Assembly (NCBI RefSeq): GCF_021431965.1
Contig: NZ_CP090370.1
Coordinates: 682,001 to 746,000, forward strand
DNA: 64,000 nt
Reading direction: 5' to 3'
Source of the DNA: Erythrobacter sp. SDW2
Lineage (GTDB): Bacteria; Pseudomonadota; Alphaproteobacteria; Sphingomonadales; Sphingomonadaceae
Part shown: positions 9,002 through 17,078 of the stretch, one piece after another
How positions within the stretch are numbered: position 1 is the stretch's first letter
Layout of the letters: every line of letters starts with the position of its first letter
Notes under the pieces: model-generated
Databases searched by the model: none
Told to the model about the DNA's origin: nothing
What the model saw: the letters and a program-made list of their open reading frames with translations, nothing else
Made by a program: the position numbers and the translations under genes

Positions 9002-9070
9002 GCCCGCTCCCCCGCCCTGCCACCCGGACTGTACCGGGTAGGTTCCGGGTGGCAGGGCGGGGGTGCGGGC
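9002..9070 (+). promoter_or_regulatory. Near-perfect 27-bp hairpin between rpmI and rplT
   Basis: Bases 9002-9028 pair with 9044-9070 with a single mismatch, around a 15-base loop. The stem is almost all G and C. No U-tract follows, so it is not a standard intrinsic terminator. It ends 31 bases before the rplT start. It could act as an attenuator, an RNA-processing or stabilising element, or be a copy of a dispersed palindrome. L20 autoregulation through leader RNA is known in other bacteria, but its RNA site elsewhere looks different. Confidence 0.85.
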
Positions 9071-9101
9071 CGGAGCCGGATTTAACGGAAGGAAAAACGA
9101 T

Positions 9102-9461
9102 ATGCCTCGCGTAAAACGCGGTGTTACCACCCGCGCCAAGCACAAGCGGATTCTGGACCAGGCCAAGGGCTATCGCGGTCGCCGCAAGAACACCATTCGC
9201 ATCGCCCGTCAGGCCGTCGAGAAGGCCGGCCAGTATGCCTATCGCGACCGCAAGGTGAAGAAGCGCAGCTTCCGCGCCCTGTGGATCCAGCGTATCAACG
9301 CTGCGGTCCGCGCCGAAGGCCTGACCTATTCGCAGTTCATGCACGGCACCAAGCTGGCCGGCATCGAGCTCGACCGCAAGGTCATGGCCGATCTCGCCAT
9401 GAACGAAGGCGCTGCCTTCAAGGCGATCATCGCCCAGGCCAAGGCAGCCCTGCCAGCCTGA
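9102..9461 (+). CDS. rplT: 50S ribosomal protein L20
   Basis: A 119-residue protein with the typical start [18 protein letters not shown], the Arg/Lys-rich N-terminal helix ([20 protein letters not shown]) and the globular RNA-binding C-terminus ([21 protein letters not shown]). L20 is an early assembly protein of the large subunit. The ATG at 9102 follows GGAAGGAAAAACGAT, a good ribosome-binding site. A likely terminator follows at 9489-9519. Confidence 0.97.
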   Translation: MPRVKRGVTTRAKHKRILDQAKGYRGRRKNTIRIARQAVEKAGQYAYRDRKVKKRSFRALWIQRINAAVRAEGLTYSQFMHGTKLAGIELDRKVMADLAMNEGAAFKAIIAQAKAALPA

Positions 9462-9488
9462 TGCGCGGTTGAGCGCTGCAATTCCAAG

Positions 9489-9519
9489 GGGCGCTGCGGC
9501 TTGGCCGTGGCACCCTTTT
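9489..9519 (+). terminator. Probable rho-independent terminator after rplT
   Basis: GGGCGCTGCGG (9489-9499) pairs with CCGTGGCACCC (9505-9515) through an 11-position stem with one mismatch and two G-U pairs, a five-base loop, and TTTT directly after. It lies 27 bp past the rplT stop. Confidence 0.6.
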
Positions 9520-9566
9520 GCAATCGGTTGCTTGGATGATTGCGACAGGTTAGAACCCTGGTCTCA

Positions 9567-10460
9567 ATGAGCGCTCATCCTGGCCTCGACGTCCGCTTCT
9601 TTCCTGCGCCGGCAGGCATGGCAGAGTGCATTACCACGATCTATCGAATTGAGTTCGATCCCAGCGTTGGCGAGGTCGTGTCCGACTGGCTCTTGCCCGA
9701 GTGGTGCAACCTGCGCTTCATCAGCGCCGACTCATCCGGACCCGTCGTTGTCGGTGATCATGAGGCACGGGCTGGGGGGTTCGTCGCGACAGGCCCCATC
9801 AGCAAGGCATTGTCGATCTCAACCGGGCCAGTCCGGCTGTGGGGAATCGGGCTCTTTCCGCTCGGCTGGAGCACGCTTGTCCGGGGCGAGGCCAGCGATC
9901 TGGCAGATTGTGTCTTTGATGGCGCAGACCATCCAGCCTTCGCACATTTGGCTGGCTGCTCCATCGCGCTGGCACGCGGCGAAGGCGACGATTGGGCCGA
10001 GTATCGCGAACTATGCCATGCGCTGTCCGAGCAGGCCAAGCTTCCGCGAGACGAACAGCGCATCCGTGCTGTCCAACGGGCAATGATCGATCCCTATCTG
10101 CTGCAAATTCCCGACTTTGCGGCGCGGGCGGGGGTCAGTGTTCGCACACTGGAGCGGGTTTGCCTCAAGTATTGCGGCTTCAGCCCGAATGTCATCCTGC
10201 GCCGCCAGCGGCTCGTGCGCAGCTTGGCCGCTTTCATCAACGAGGGCGATGTCCGCTGGAGCGAGGCGATCGACCGGCATTATCATGACCAGTCGCATTT
10301 CGTGCGCGAGTTCCACCACTTCATGGGAATGAGCCCGAGCGAATATGCCGGGCAGGATCATCCCGTCATGCGCGCCTTCATGCAGAACCGGCAGGATGTC
10401 TGGGGCACGCCGGTCCGGGCCGGAACCCCGCAGAAGGCGAGCGTCCTGGCCAGCGACTGA
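9567..10460 (+). CDS. AraC-family transcriptional regulator (first of tandem pair)
   Basis: A 297-residue protein from the ATG at 9567; a TTG 27 bases upstream is a weaker option. The N-terminal domain (about 1-170) contains SDWLLPEWCNLRF and a GIGLFPLGW segment that recur in the next gene. The C-terminal AraC DNA-binding domain spans about 185-275, with RTLERVCLKYCGFSPNVI in the first and HYHDQSHFVREFHHF in the second helix-turn-helix. The two genes are clearly paralogous and lie 37 bp apart. The ligand is unknown. Confidence 0.85.
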   Translation: MSAHPGLDVRFFPAPAGMAECITTIYRIEFDPSVGEVVSDWLLPEWCNLRFISADSSGPVVVGDHEARAGGFVATGPISKALSISTGPVRLWGIGLFPLGWSTLVRGEASDLADCVFDGADHPAFAHLAGCSIALARGEGDDWAEYRELCHALSEQAKLPRDEQRIRAVQRAMIDPYLLQIPDFAARAGVSVRTLERVCLKYCGFSPNVILRRQRLVRSLAAFINEGDVRWSEAIDRHYHDQSHFVREFHHFMGMSPSEYAGQDHPVMRAFMQNRQDVWGTPVRAGTPQKASVLASD

Positions 10461-10497
10461 TCGCGGGATAGGCCATGGCCCGCTGTCCCGCTTCGTC

Positions 10498-11346
10498 ATG
10501 CCCGAGGCTGATCTCGCGCCTTACGTCACAACGCTCTACCACATGGAAGTCGGCCAGATAGGCGAAGGATTTCTGGCAGACTGGCTCCATCCCGAATGGG
10601 GCAATCTGAGATTCCGTGACGGCAGCCCGGTGGAGGCCGCGGTCGGTGACGCACCGCTCGCCGCTGTCCCGCAAGCGGTGATGACGGGGCCGACCAGCGT
10701 GTGCACCCGTTTTCGCGTCAGGCCGGGCCGGTTCTGGGGCGTGGGACTGCTGCCGCTCGGCTGGGCCCATTTCTGTGGCGGTGATGCGTCGGACTATCGC
10801 GACCGGTTCTGCGATGCGCGGGCGGACGAGGCCTGTGCGGCTATCGCTGCGATCGGCGACGGTTTGTTCGATGGTGTCGTAGATGTCGTTCGTGAGGCGG
10901 AGCATTTGCAGGCCGGTTTGCGCCGCTTGCTGGACCGGCAGGTCAGCGGCGAGGACCGGATCGCCAAGGTCACTGCGGCGTTGGTCGATCCCGCAGTGTC
11001 GAGCGTGGCCGAGTTCGCCGATCACACCGCGATGTCGCCGCGCACGCTGGAGCGCCTGTGCCGCCGGGTGTTCGGCTTCCCGCCCAAGCTGCTGCTGCGT
11101 CGCCAGCGCTTCCTGCGCAGCCTGGCCCGCTACATGATGGACCCGAGCATGAGCTGGCTCGGCACCCTCGATTCCGGCTATCATGACCAGGCCCATTTCG
11201 TGCGCGACTTCCACCGCTTCATGACCATGAGCCCGAGCACCTATGCCAAGCTGGAGCACCCGATCCTGATGGCGGCGATGCGCGGGCGGATGGAGGCAGC
11301 AGGGCAGGCGATGCAGGTGCTGCACCAGCCCGCCGCCAAGGCCTAG
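10498..11346 (+). CDS. AraC-family transcriptional regulator (second of tandem pair)
   Basis: At least 282 residues from the ATG at 10498. Similarity to the preceding protein begins slightly upstream (RFVMPEAD against RFFPAPAG), so translation may start at a CTG at 10483 or another upstream codon. The N-terminal DWLHPEWGNLRF and GVGLLPLGW mirror the first paralogue; the C-terminus has RTLERLCRRVFGFPPKLLLR and GYHDQAHFVRDFHRF, the two helix-turn-helix units. Its stop shares the CTAG tetranucleotide with the stop of the convergent glycosyltransferase gene. Confidence 0.82.
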   Translation: MPEADLAPYVTTLYHMEVGQIGEGFLADWLHPEWGNLRFRDGSPVEAAVGDAPLAAVPQAVMTGPTSVCTRFRVRPGRFWGVGLLPLGWAHFCGGDASDYRDRFCDARADEACAAIAAIGDGLFDGVVDVVREAEHLQAGLRRLLDRQVSGEDRIAKVTAALVDPAVSSVAEFADHTAMSPRTLERLCRRVFGFPPKLLLRRQRFLRSLARYMMDPSMSWLGTLDSGYHDQAHFVRDFHRFMTMSPSTYAKLEHPILMAAMRGRMEAAGQAMQVLHQPAAKA

Positions 11347-12149
11347 GCGGAACGGAACAGCGGCCCTTTGCGGAGTCGCTCAAGCGTGCGCTCCGGGTGC
11401 CGCAGGTGCTTGGCGAGCCGCAAGACTTTCGCCGCCAGCCGGTCGCCCGGCCCCATTGGGCGCCCCGTCAGCCGTTCGAAATTGCGCAGCGCGTTGGCGT
11501 GGTGCCGGTCCGCCAGCTTGCCCGACATGGTGATCGAATCCGCGTGAAGCCGGTAACAGCCGAGGAAATCGTCGACTGTCTCGATCCGCGCACCGGACAG
11601 GAAGAGCGAGGTCAGCAGGCCGCCATCCCAGTTGCCGCGGTCACTGGCGTCGAAACCGCCCGATTTGCGATAGGCTTCGGCGCGGATGAAGGTCGCCGGC
11701 TGGATCTGGACATGCGCCCCGGTGGCGACGGCATAGCGGGTGAAAGGCTCGGACCAGACACGTCGGATGGCAGCGCCGTGCTCGTCGATCACCCGGGCAT
11801 GGCCGCAGGCGACGTCCGCCTGCGGGTGCCGCGCGAACCAATCGGCCATGCGGGCGAACGCGCCGGGCAGGACGAGGTCGTCCGAATTGAGGTAATAGAA
11901 GATGTCGCCTGCCGCCCGGGCAAAGCCCTTGTTGAGGCCATCTGCCGGCCCGTCATCGGGTTCGAACACCGCGGTGATGCGCGGATCGTCATAGCTCGCA
12001 ATCAGCTCGCGGCTGCCATCGGTCGAGCCGGGATCGCAGACGATGTATTCGATCTCGACACCTTCCTGCGAGAGGACGGAATCCATCGCCGCAGGCAGGA
12101 ATTGCGCCTGGTTGAACGAGATAGTGACGACGCTGAACCTCAGACTCAT
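11343..12149 (-). CDS. Family 2 glycosyltransferase of the exopolysaccharide locus
   Basis: A 268-residue enzyme starting at ATG 12149, overlapping the stop of the acyltransferase upstream (ATGA). The GT-A fold is plain: FSVVTISFNQAQFLPAAMDS at the N-terminus, YIVCDPGSTDGSRELI (about 37-52) for nucleotide-sugar binding, GLNKGFARAAGDIFYYLNSDD (about 72-92) with the metal-binding acidic pair, and GGFDASDRGNWDGGL with the acceptor-side acidic residues. It probably adds a sugar to a lipid-linked repeat unit at the inner membrane. Last gene of the leftward series. Confidence 0.9.
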   Translation of the reverse strand: MSLRFSVVTISFNQAQFLPAAMDSVLSQEGVEIEYIVCDPGSTDGSRELIASYDDPRITAVFEPDDGPADGLNKGFARAAGDIFYYLNSDDLVLPGAFARMADWFARHPQADVACGHARVIDEHGAAIRRVWSEPFTRYAVATGAHVQIQPATFIRAEAYRKSGGFDASDRGNWDGGLLTSLFLSGARIETVDDFLGCYRLHADSITMSGKLADRHHANALRNFERLTGRPMGPGDRLAAKVLRLAKHLRHPERTLERLRKGPLFRSA

Positions 12150-12811
12150 GCGATGAAGCCGCTCGCGCGCTGGAAATAGCCGAGATCGGACGGCAGCTCG
12201 CCCACACGCGTGGCGGGATTGCCGCGATAGAGGCCGTGTGATTGGGCGTCGTCGCCCTCGTAGACGGACCCGGCACCCAGCACCGAGCGATCGGGCAGGC
12301 TGCTGCCCTTGAGCAATATGCAGCGCGACCCGACAAAGGCGTATTCGCCAACGGTGACCGGGGCTGCGTCTTGCCTTGAGGCGCGAAAATCGAAACTGTG
12401 GCTGATGACCTGCGAATGCCAGCCGGCGAAAGTGGCGAAAGCGCCGATACGCACACCCCCGGTGCAGTCGATCAGATGGCGGTGCGTGATAGCCGCCTCG
12501 CGTTCGATGATGAGGCTCGGATCGCGCTGCGGCAGGTGCACAAAATGGCCCGGTGTGTCCTTGGGCACCGCGGTGATCCAGTTGAGATTGCCAAGCCGGG
12601 CGTTCTCGCCCAGCTCCAGCCGCGAGAGCCCCTTCACGACGGTCAGATTGCCGATCACCGCCCCATCGCCCAGCGCCAGCGCATGCGCGCCGATAAGCGA
12701 GCGCCCGATGCGTGCGCCGCGCCCGATCGTGAACCCCGGAATCAGGCCGAGCAGCAGCCTGCGCAGGAACCACGGCAAGGGCCAAAGCAAGAGCTGAAAC
12801 ACTATCCGCAT
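12146..12811 (-). CDS. Left-handed beta-helix acyltransferase-like protein (EPS locus)
   Basis: A 221-residue protein with an N-terminal hydrophobic segment (FQLLLWPLPWFLRRLLLGLIP) and hexapeptide-type repeats such as IGRGARIGRSLIGAHALALG and VGEYAFVGSRCILLKGSSL ending in the NPATRVG motif of WcaF/MaiT-type enzymes. Such proteins O-acetylate sugars or act as inactive scaffolds. The catalytic histidine is not certain; HSQVISHSFDF is the best candidate. It overlaps the glycosyltransferase start by four bases and begins three bases after the stop of the other acyltransferase gene. Confidence 0.75.
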   Translation of the reverse strand: MRIVFQLLLWPLPWFLRRLLLGLIPGFTIGRGARIGRSLIGAHALALGDGAVIGNLTVVKGLSRLELGENARLGNLNWITAVPKDTPGHFVHLPQRDPSLIIEREAAITHRHLIDCTGGVRIGAFATFAGWHSQVISHSFDFRASRQDAAPVTVGEYAFVGSRCILLKGSSLPDRSVLGAGSVYEGDDAQSHGLYRGNPATRVGELPSDLGYFQRASGFIA

Positions 12812-12814
12812 GGC

Positions 12815-13381
12815 TTAACGCACCTGCCTCTCGGCCACTTGCGCCGCGGGGTTGCCGGCCCAGACAGTGGCGGGCGGAATGTCCTTCATCGCACAACCAC
12901 GCGCGCCCAGGACCGCATCCTTCCCGATAGTAACTCCCGGTCCGACAAAGGCCTCTGCCGCCACCCATGCCCCGGCTTCGATCACGATGGGGCGGGTAAC
13001 CAGCTGGTGTGCCGGATCGCGGTGGTCATGATCACCGGAACAGAGAAAGGCGCGTTGTGAGACGATCGCCCCTTCGCCCAGTGCGATGCGGGCTTGGTTG
13101 TAACATTGCACGCCCGGCCCGATCGAACTCCACGGTTCCATCACGAGGTTGCGTGGCAGCCAGATGCGTGCGGAAGGATAGACCCGGGCGCCCGTGCCAA
13201 GTTGCGCTCCGAACAGTTGCAACAGGAACCTTCGCCAGCCCCAGCCGAAAGGAGGAGGGACGAGCCATCCCGACAGCCGCCAAATCACTGCAAAAGCCGC
13301 TCGCTCGACCCGGTTGCCGAGCGAGAAACTCGGCCCGCCATGGCGCGATCCGGTCTGCGCCGCATCGAGGGGTTCGCTCAC
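12815..13381 (-). CDS. WcaF-type colanic-acid-like acetyltransferase
   Basis: A 188-residue LbetaH acetyltransferase from GTG 13381, overlapping the previous stop (GTGA). It shows the WcaF pattern: RFLLQLFGAQLGTGARVYPS, LCSGDHDHRDP (about 115-125) with the catalytic-type histidines, WVAAEAFVGPGVTIGKDAVL as hexapeptide repeats, and VWAGNPAAQVAER at the end. It probably acetylates a sugar of the exopolysaccharide repeat at the cytoplasmic membrane. Confidence 0.85.
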   Translation of the reverse strand: MSEPLDAAQTGSRHGGPSFSLGNRVERAAFAVIWRLSGWLVPPPFGWGWRRFLLQLFGAQLGTGARVYPSARIWLPRNLVMEPWSSIGPGVQCYNQARIALGEGAIVSQRAFLCSGDHDHRDPAHQLVTRPIVIEAGAWVAAEAFVGPGVTIGKDAVLGARGCAMKDIPPATVWAGNPAAQVAERQVR

Positions 13382-14091
13382 GGCTGGATAACTTTCATAG
13401 CGGCGCGAAGACGGTCTTTTTCCGGTCCCGGGATTTCGGACAGGGCGATGCCTTGGGCGGTGGCGGCGAGAAGATCGCTCCGCCACGGGCCTGCGTCCTT
13501 GTCGAGCGCCCTGGCCATGGCGACCCGTCCGGCCAGGACGGCGAGGTCGTCAGTGGGTTGGCGCAGGGAAACGATCCACCACAGGGCCCCGGCACCCTTG
13601 CTCGCGCGCGCCGCCATGGCCTCGCTGCCTCCCGGAGTTTTCAGGATCAGGTTCGCGGCTGCCGATGCCGGACCGCCGCCACGCGTGCGCCCCAAGGCAT
13701 CGATCCGCTGTGCGGCGATTTCCGTTTCGCCATTCTCCAGTGCCAGCGCAGCCAGCCGAGCGTTGGTGATCTGGTCCCGCCAGCCGAGCGCAGCCCCTAG
13801 GTTGAGCGCAGCGGTGGGATCGGCAATCGCGCCATTTTCGGCGGCCAGAGCCAGGGCCGGTTGGCCCAGCGGCATGGCGTAGAGGGCACGCTTGGCGAAC
13901 AGTGCCGAGGTCTGGCGGGCAGTGGGCGCTTCGTCCCGCAATGCGGCCCTGGCGGCGGCCAACTGCAGCGCGGCATTGTACGGAGCCAGCGCTGCGGTGG
14001 CAGCAGAGGCAGGCACCGCCTGCGGTCCGAGCAGCACAGCCCCTGCGAAACCCGCCAGCGTCGTCAGGCCGAGCGCAAGCGCACGGCGCAT
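13378..14091 (-). CDS. Unknown Ala-rich exported helical-repeat protein in the EPS operon
   Basis: A 237-residue protein with an N-terminal signal or anchor (RRALALGLTTLAGFAGAVLLG) and an alanine-rich body built of helix pairs, e.g. AALRDEAPTARQTSALFAKRAL and NARLAALALENGETEIAAQR, resembling TPR-like repeats. It is translationally coupled on both sides (ATGA with wzc, GTGA with the acetyltransferase), so it is an integral part of the exopolysaccharide operon. No characterised family recognised. A periplasmic assembly or scaffold role is an inference from position. Confidence 0.7.
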   Translation of the reverse strand: MRRALALGLTTLAGFAGAVLLGPQAVPASAATAALAPYNAALQLAAARAALRDEAPTARQTSALFAKRALYAMPLGQPALALAAENGAIADPTAALNLGAALGWRDQITNARLAALALENGETEIAAQRIDALGRTRGGGPASAAANLILKTPGGSEAMAARASKGAGALWWIVSLRQPTDDLAVLAGRVAMARALDKDAGPWRSDLLAATAQGIALSEIPGPEKDRLRAAMKVIQP

Positions 14092-16259
14092 CAGTGCCGC
14101 TCCGCCTCGTAGCTGTAGTAATAGCCGTATTCGTAGCCGTAGCCTGCGCTATGCGGGTCGAACTTGTTGAGCACCGCCCCGTCGATCACGACCTCGTTGT
14201 TGCCCAAGCGCCGGATGGCGGCGGCGGTACGGCCCTGGCTAGCGCGCCCGGCTTCGATCACGAAGATCAGGTGTTCGATCTTCTGCGCCAGCAGCACGGT
14301 GTCGGCGAGACCCATCACCGGCGGACCATCGAACACCACCACGTCATACTTTTCGCGTGCCCAGCTGCGGAATTCCTCGAACGAAGGTCCCGAGAAATAT
14401 TCGGGCACCGAAGGCGGCAGCGGGCCGGAGGCTATCAGGTCGAGGTTGGGCATGACTTCGATGACGGCATCCCCCGGAGCGATCTGGCGGGTCAGGATAT
14501 CGGTCAGGCCCTTCTCGCGGCTGACTCCGAAGATCTGGTGCTGGGAAGGACGGCGCAAATCGGCATCGACCACCAGCACCTTGCGGCCTTCGCGGGCAAA
14601 GCTGCGGGCAATGCCGTAAGCGATCAGGCTCTTGCCTTCGGACTGCTGGCTGCTGGTGATGAGCAGGTCGCGCTTGTCGGCTCCGGCACCCAGCAGGCCC
14701 AGCGACGTTCGCAAAGCGGCGAACGCCTCGGACACGCTCGATTTCGGATTGCTGAGCACTTCGCCGACATCGCTCTTGCCATCAAGCCGGGGGACGCTGC
14801 CCAGAAATGGCAGTCCGAAGCGATCGGAAATGTCGTCGGGCGTCCGTGCCGCATCGTCGACGAATTCGCGCAGGAAGACATATAGCCCGGCCAGCACAGC
14901 ACCGATCATCAGGCCGAGCGCGATGTTGACCAGCGGCTTGGGCCGGACCGGTGCGGCTTGCGGTTCCGCGCGGTCGATGACCGAGATATTGCTGGTTGTG
15001 ATCCCGGCCGATGCGCTGACCTCCTGGAACCGCTCCAGCAGGCCGTCATACATGTTACGGCGGGTTGCGCTCTCGCGGGCGAGGATATTGAATTCGATCC
15101 GGCGTGCCTGCTCGGCGGCCGTCCCGCTGCGCAGACCCGCAACGTCGCGCTCCAGCGCCTGTTCGTTGCGCAGGGCGGCCTGGTATTGCTGGCGCAGCGA
15201 ACCGCGAATGTCGGTGACGGCACGGTCGAGATCGGTCCGCAGCGAGGCAATCTTGCGGTCATGCTCCTGCATGATCGGGTGTTCGTCCTTGTAACGCGTG
15301 GCATCGCGGCTGCGGTCGGCTTCGACGACGGACAGTTCGCGTTGGAGCTGGCTGACATAGAGGTTGGACTGGACCTCCGGGATCTGGAACGGATCGCCGC
15401 CGGTTGCAGCGCGATAGCGTTGCTCGGCGGCGATACGGTCGGCCCGCACCTGCCCCAGTGCATCGGCGGTGTTGACCAGGGTGCGCTGGGTCAGCGACAT
15501 CGGCGCTTCATCCGCACTCGTACCGCGATCGAGGTTCACCAGGTTGTTGTTCTGGGCATAATTGACCTGCGCGCGCTCGGCCTCTTCCAGGGCCTGCTTG
15601 GCGTCGGCCAGCTGCCCGGCAAGGTACTCGCGGGCATAGGATGAGGAATCGAACCGCCGCTCCAAATTGGCGGCGATGAAGGCCTGGGCATAGCCGTTGG
15701 CAATGACCGCTGCGTATTCCGGATCGGGGCTCTCGAACGTCAGATCGAGGATCCGGCTATAGCGCGGCAGTTCGGCGCTGACATTGCCTTCGAGGATGGA
15801 GGCAATGGCTTCGCGGCGGGTTTGCGCCATGGTCTTGCCGGGCGCGGCGACGGTGGGGGCAGGAACCTGCATCCGCTGGAAGAAAGTGTCGTCCTTGGCC
15901 AGCTCTTCGCGCTCGACCAGCTTGAGCGCGGTGCCGCGGCTGAGCAGAACGTCGATCTGGGTCTGGAGAAAGCGCTCCACATCCCAGTCGACCGAGCGAA
16001 AGCTGGGTGAATCGTCCCCCAGCACATCGTTGGTATCGCTGTCGATCTGCAGGGAGGTGCGGGCGCTGTAGACCGGCGTCGTCATCATCGTCAGCGCAAT
16101 GGCTGCCGCCAGCACCAGCGCGATGATGCCGCCGACAACAAAACGGTGGCGATAGATCGCGGCCCACACCCGCCGCAGGTCGATGCCGAGGCTCGGCATG
16201 CCTTGCTCGTCGGCGAAAGCATCGCGGGCGGGATCAAGCGGCTTGGCGGGCGCATTCAC
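14091..16259 (-). CDS. Polysaccharide co-polymerase/tyrosine autokinase (Wzc-like)
   Basis: A 722-residue inner-membrane protein starting at GTG 16259. Domains in order: Wzz-type chain-length domain with first transmembrane helix (VVGGIIALVLAAAIALTMMT, about 41-60), long periplasmic coiled region (about 180-400), second helix (about 455-475), then a cytoplasmic BY-kinase with Walker A-like SSQQSEGKSLIAYGIARSFA (about 548-567), Walker A' VLVVDADLRRPSQH and Walker B VVVFDGPPVMG (about 654-664). The C-terminus is a tyrosine cluster (GYGYEYGYYYSYEAERH) that serves as autophosphorylation site in this family. The Walker A-like motif reads SEGKS, normal for BY-kinases. Works with Wza and Wzy in polymer length control and export. 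Confidence 0.93.
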   Translation of the reverse strand: MNAPAKPLDPARDAFADEQGMPSLGIDLRRVWAAIYRHRFVVGGIIALVLAAAIALTMMTTPVYSARTSLQIDSDTNDVLGDDSPSFRSVDWDVERFLQTQIDVLLSRGTALKLVEREELAKDDTFFQRMQVPAPTVAAPGKTMAQTRREAIASILEGNVSAELPRYSRILDLTFESPDPEYAAVIANGYAQAFIAANLERRFDSSSYAREYLAGQLADAKQALEEAERAQVNYAQNNNLVNLDRGTSADEAPMSLTQRTLVNTADALGQVRADRIAAEQRYRAATGGDPFQIPEVQSNLYVSQLQRELSVVEADRSRDATRYKDEHPIMQEHDRKIASLRTDLDRAVTDIRGSLRQQYQAALRNEQALERDVAGLRSGTAAEQARRIEFNILARESATRRNMYDGLLERFQEVSASAGITTSNISVIDRAEPQAAPVRPKPLVNIALGLMIGAVLAGLYVFLREFVDDAARTPDDISDRFGLPFLGSVPRLDGKSDVGEVLSNPKSSVSEAFAALRTSLGLLGAGADKRDLLITSSQQSEGKSLIAYGIARSFAREGRKVLVVDADLRRPSQHQIFGVSREKGLTDILTRQIAPGDAVIEVMPNLDLIASGPLPPSVPEYFSGPSFEEFRSWAREKYDVVVFDGPPVMGLADTVLLAQKIEHLIFVIEAGRASQGRTAAAIRRLGNNEVVIDGAVLNKFDPHSAGYGYEYGYYYSYEAERH

Positions 16260-16289
16260 GGGCGGAAATGTCCTTTGTTGGGCATCGCG

Positions 16290-17045
16290 TCAGTTGCCGT
16301 TGCCATCGGTGGTGGTGCCGTTGTTGCCGCCATTGCTGTCCGACAGGATGGCGAAGGTCTGGAACAGGTTGAGCAGCGGCGCGGCCTGCAAGGCATCGCG
16401 ATAGGCCTGCTTGAGGCCGTCGGTGCCGACAATGACCTGGTCCCCGGCGAGGATTTCTATGTCCGGGGCGAGGCCCGCACTGATCGCGCCAAGATCGAAC
16501 ATAGCGCCGACGCGGTCGCCATTGTAGCGGCGGAAAACCACCACCTGGTCGTATTTGGCGGTGTTGGTGACCCCACGCGCCAGGGCAACAGCGTCGATCA
16601 GCGAGATACGTCCCGGTATTTCATAGACGCCCGGCTGGGTCACGGCACCTGCTACGGTGACCTGTTGCTGGGCCGACTCGAGGATCGAAACCGTCACGCT
16701 CGGATCGATCAGGAAGCGCGCCGCGAAACGCCGTTCGAGGTCGCGCGCGAATTCGGCAGCGGTCAGCCCGGCCGCATCGACCGGGCCCAGCAAGGGAACC
16801 TGGATATTGCCGTCGGGATCGACGATCGACTTCTCGATCGACAATTCTGGCTCGCGATAGACGGTAATGCTGACAACATCGCTGGGGCGGATTTCGACGC
16901 GGCGCGGAGTGACGATATTGCCTTCAGGGATGGCCGCATAGGCAGCCTCGCCCGCCGGGACGACCGGCTTGGGTCCGGTGCCGCACGCCGCCAGCAGGGC
17001 GGCCACGACCACCGTTAAAAACGCGTTGTATCCCGCTAAGCGCAT
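16290..17045 (-). CDS. Polysaccharide export outer-membrane lipoprotein (Wza-like)
   Basis: A 251-residue lipoprotein with signal peptide and lipobox LLAAC (Cys about 21). The Poly_export domain follows (VEIRPSDVVSITVYREPELS, about 50-69; GNIQVPLLGPVDAAGLTAAE), then a SLBB domain (VTVAGAVTQPGVYEIPGRIS, about 129-148). The C-terminus is Asn/Gly-rich. It forms the export channel for the polymer made by this locus and sits 30 bp upstream of wzc on the same strand. Confidence 0.93.
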   Translation of the reverse strand: MRLAGYNAFLTVVVAALLAACGTGPKPVVPAGEAAYAAIPEGNIVTPRRVEIRPSDVVSITVYREPELSIEKSIVDPDGNIQVPLLGPVDAAGLTAAEFARDLERRFAARFLIDPSVTVSILESAQQQVTVAGAVTQPGVYEIPGRISLIDAVALARGVTNTAKYDQVVVFRRYNGDRVGAMFDLGAISAGLAPDIEILAGDQVIVGTDGLKQAYRDALQAAPLLNLFQTFAILSDSNGGNNGTTTDGNGN

Positions 17046-17078
17046 CCCGACCCCTTCATTCGTCCCACCGCCCCTGTG

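Noticed and set aside
14091-14145. Tyr/Gly-rich end of Wzc as a frameshift artefact
   Set aside because: The tyrosine cluster is the normal autophosphorylation tail of this kinase family.
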